The notes under the pieces are model-generated. The model saw nothing but the letters and a program-made list of their open reading frames with translations, ran no database searches and had not been told where the DNA came from. Positions 62,904 through 64,000 of a stretch of 64,000 bases of DNA are shown in pieces (the stretch's first letter is position 1; each line of letters starts with the position of its first letter). Origin of the DNA: Massilia atriviolacea (GTDB lineage Bacteria; Pseudomonadota; Gammaproteobacteria; Burkholderiales; Burkholderiaceae_D). Location: the NCBI RefSeq assembly GCF_003953935.1, contig NZ_RXLQ01000009.1:43361-107360 (forward strand), written 5' to 3'. The position numbers and the translations under genes were made by a program.

Positions 62904-64000
62904 ATGACCCTGCCGACCCTGAACGACGTCACCAGCTGCCTGTCTTCCTACGATCCCGATGCCCTGCCCGTGCGCGACGCCCAGCGCATCATCGGCGAGT
63001 TCATCACGCCGGTCGACGGCGTCGAACAGCTGCCGCTGCCGGCGGCGCTGGACCGGGTGCTGGCGGCCGACATCGTCTCGCCGATCAGCGTGCCGGCGCA
63101 CGACAATTCGGCCATGGACGGCTACGCGCTGCGCGGGGCCGACCTGTCCGAGACAGATCCGGTCACGCTGTCGGTGGTGGGCACGGTGTTCGCCGGCCGT
63201 CCCTCGGATGTGGTGCCGGCCAGCGGCGAGTGCGTGCGCATCATGACCGGCGGCGTCATGCCGGCCGGCTGCGACAGCGTGATCCCGCAGGAGCTGGTCG
63301 CGGCAATCGGCGCCGGCAGCATCAGCATCGCGCCCGGCGCGATCCGCGCGGGCGACAACCGCCGTTTCGCCGGCGAAGACCTGATGGCCGGCAGCGCCGC
63401 CCTGCGCAAGGGCAAGGTCATCCGCCCGGCCGACCTGGGGCTGCTGGCGTCCCTCGGGATTGCCACGGTGCCGGTCGCGCGGCGCCTGCGCGTGGCCTTC
63501 TTTTCCACCGGCGACGAGCTGCGCTCGATCGGCCAGCCGCTCGACGCCGGCTGCGTCTACGACAGCAACCGCTATACGCTGCACGGCATGCTCACCCGGC
63601 TCGGCTGCGACATCGTCGACATGGGCGTCGTGCGCGACGACCCGCAGGCGCTGGAAGAGGCGCTGCGCCACGCCTGCGAAAACGTCGACGCCATCTTCAC
63701 CTCGGGCGGCGTGTCGGTCGGCGCGGCCGATTACACGCGCGAGATCATGGCCAAGCTGGGCGACGTGAGCTTCTGGAAGATCGGCATGCGTCCGGGCCGC
63801 CCGCTCGCGTTCGGGCGCATCGCCTCGAACGGCCACAGTGCCTTTCTGTTCGGCCTGCCGGGCAATCCGGTGGCGGTGATGGTGTCGTTCTACTTTTTCG
63901 CGCGCGACGCGCTGCTGCGCATGATGGGCGCCGACGCTCCGCTGCCCCTGTTCAAGGTTCGCTCGGCCTGCGCGATCCGCAAAAAACCGGGGCGCACCGA
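62904..64000 (+). CDS. moeA: Molybdopterin molybdenumtransferase MoeA (3' end outside window)
   Basis: MoeA inserts molybdate into adenylated molybdopterin. The visible 365 codons cover most of the protein: PAHDNSAMDGYALRGADLSE, ECVRIMTGGVMPAGCDSVIP, AFFSTGDELRSIGQPLDAGC, IFTSGGVSVGAADYTREIMA and FGLPGNPVAVMVSFYFF. The C-terminal beta-barrel domain is cut off by the end of the window. It lies 19 nt after mobA in the moaA-mobA-moeA order. Confidence 0.95.
   Translation, partial: MTLPTLNDVTSCLSSYDPDALPVRDAQRIIGEFITPVDGVEQLPLPAALDRVLAADIVSPISVPAHDNSAMDGYALRGADLSETDPVTLSVVGTVFAGRPSDVVPASGECVRIMTGGVMPAGCDSVIPQELVAAIGAGSISIAPGAIRAGDNRRFAGEDLMAGSAALRKGKVIRPADLGLLASLGIATVPVARRLRVAFFSTGDELRSIGQPLDAGCVYDSNRYTLHGMLTRLGCDIVDMGVVRDDPQALEEALRHACENVDAIFTSGGVSVGAADYTREIMAKLGDVSFWKIGMRPGRPLAFGRIASNGHSAFLFGLPGNPVAVMVSFYFFARDALLRMMGADAPLPLFKVRSACAIRKKPGRT

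Overview
The window is GC-rich chromosomal DNA from a motile betaproteobacterium. Gene content, GC-rich codon use, MotC/MotD-type stators, the flhF-fleN-fliA cluster and the rne/rluC/gph/Rieske/sppA block point to Burkholderiales, most likely Oxalobacteraceae (Massilia, Duganella or Janthinobacterium-like). The genus is an inference, because no rRNA gene is present.

About four fifths of the window is one flagellar supercluster. It runs from the 3' end of fliC through flaG, fliDST, a second FliK-like gene, an FlhB C-terminal paralogue and a PilZ/YcgR brake (1-6711). Next come fliE (opposite strand) with fliFGHIJK and fliLMNOPQR (10262-22316). The rod/hook/junction operon flgBCDEFGHIJ plus flgKL follows on the minus strand (22290-33190), then flgA, flgM and flgN (33374-34989). 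A second minus-strand group, flhB-flhA-flhF-fleN-fliA-motC-motD, occupies 40100-49252. Together these encode the basal body, export gate, hook, filament, late chaperones, stator and the FliA/FlgM switch. Three sites fit the sigma-28 (FliA) consensus with exact 11-bp spacing, before fliD, flgK and flgM, so the late-gene circuit can be read from the DNA.

Two accessory islands break this cluster. At 8219-10188, between a lipoprotein hydrolase gene and fliE, is an AT-richer retron. It has a predicted msr-msd RNA bounded by a 10-bp a1/a2 stem, followed by a 605-residue reverse transcriptase fused to a C-terminal TOPRIM domain, the architecture of retron Ec67/Eco2. At 44665-45974, between flhA and flhF, is a small GIY-YIG nuclease gene, an inverted pair of REP-like palindromes and a strictly periodic array of about 34 copies of a 25-bp unit.

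Other non-flagellar genes lie inside or beside the cluster. They are a periplasmic solute-binding-like protein, an exported amidohydrolase containing a 9-bp coding repeat, and an M35 (deuterolysin-type) metallopeptidase convergent with a secreted protein that resembles only the peptidase's N-terminal domain. After flhB come a DUF6328-like membrane protein, a fumarylacetoacetate hydrolase-family enzyme, an rsuA-type pseudouridine synthase and an unknown gene preceded by a consensus FNR box. The block sppA-Rieske-gph-rluC then diverges from rne. The window ends in a chromate transporter and the molybdenum cofactor genes moaA-mobA-moeA (moeA cut by the window end).
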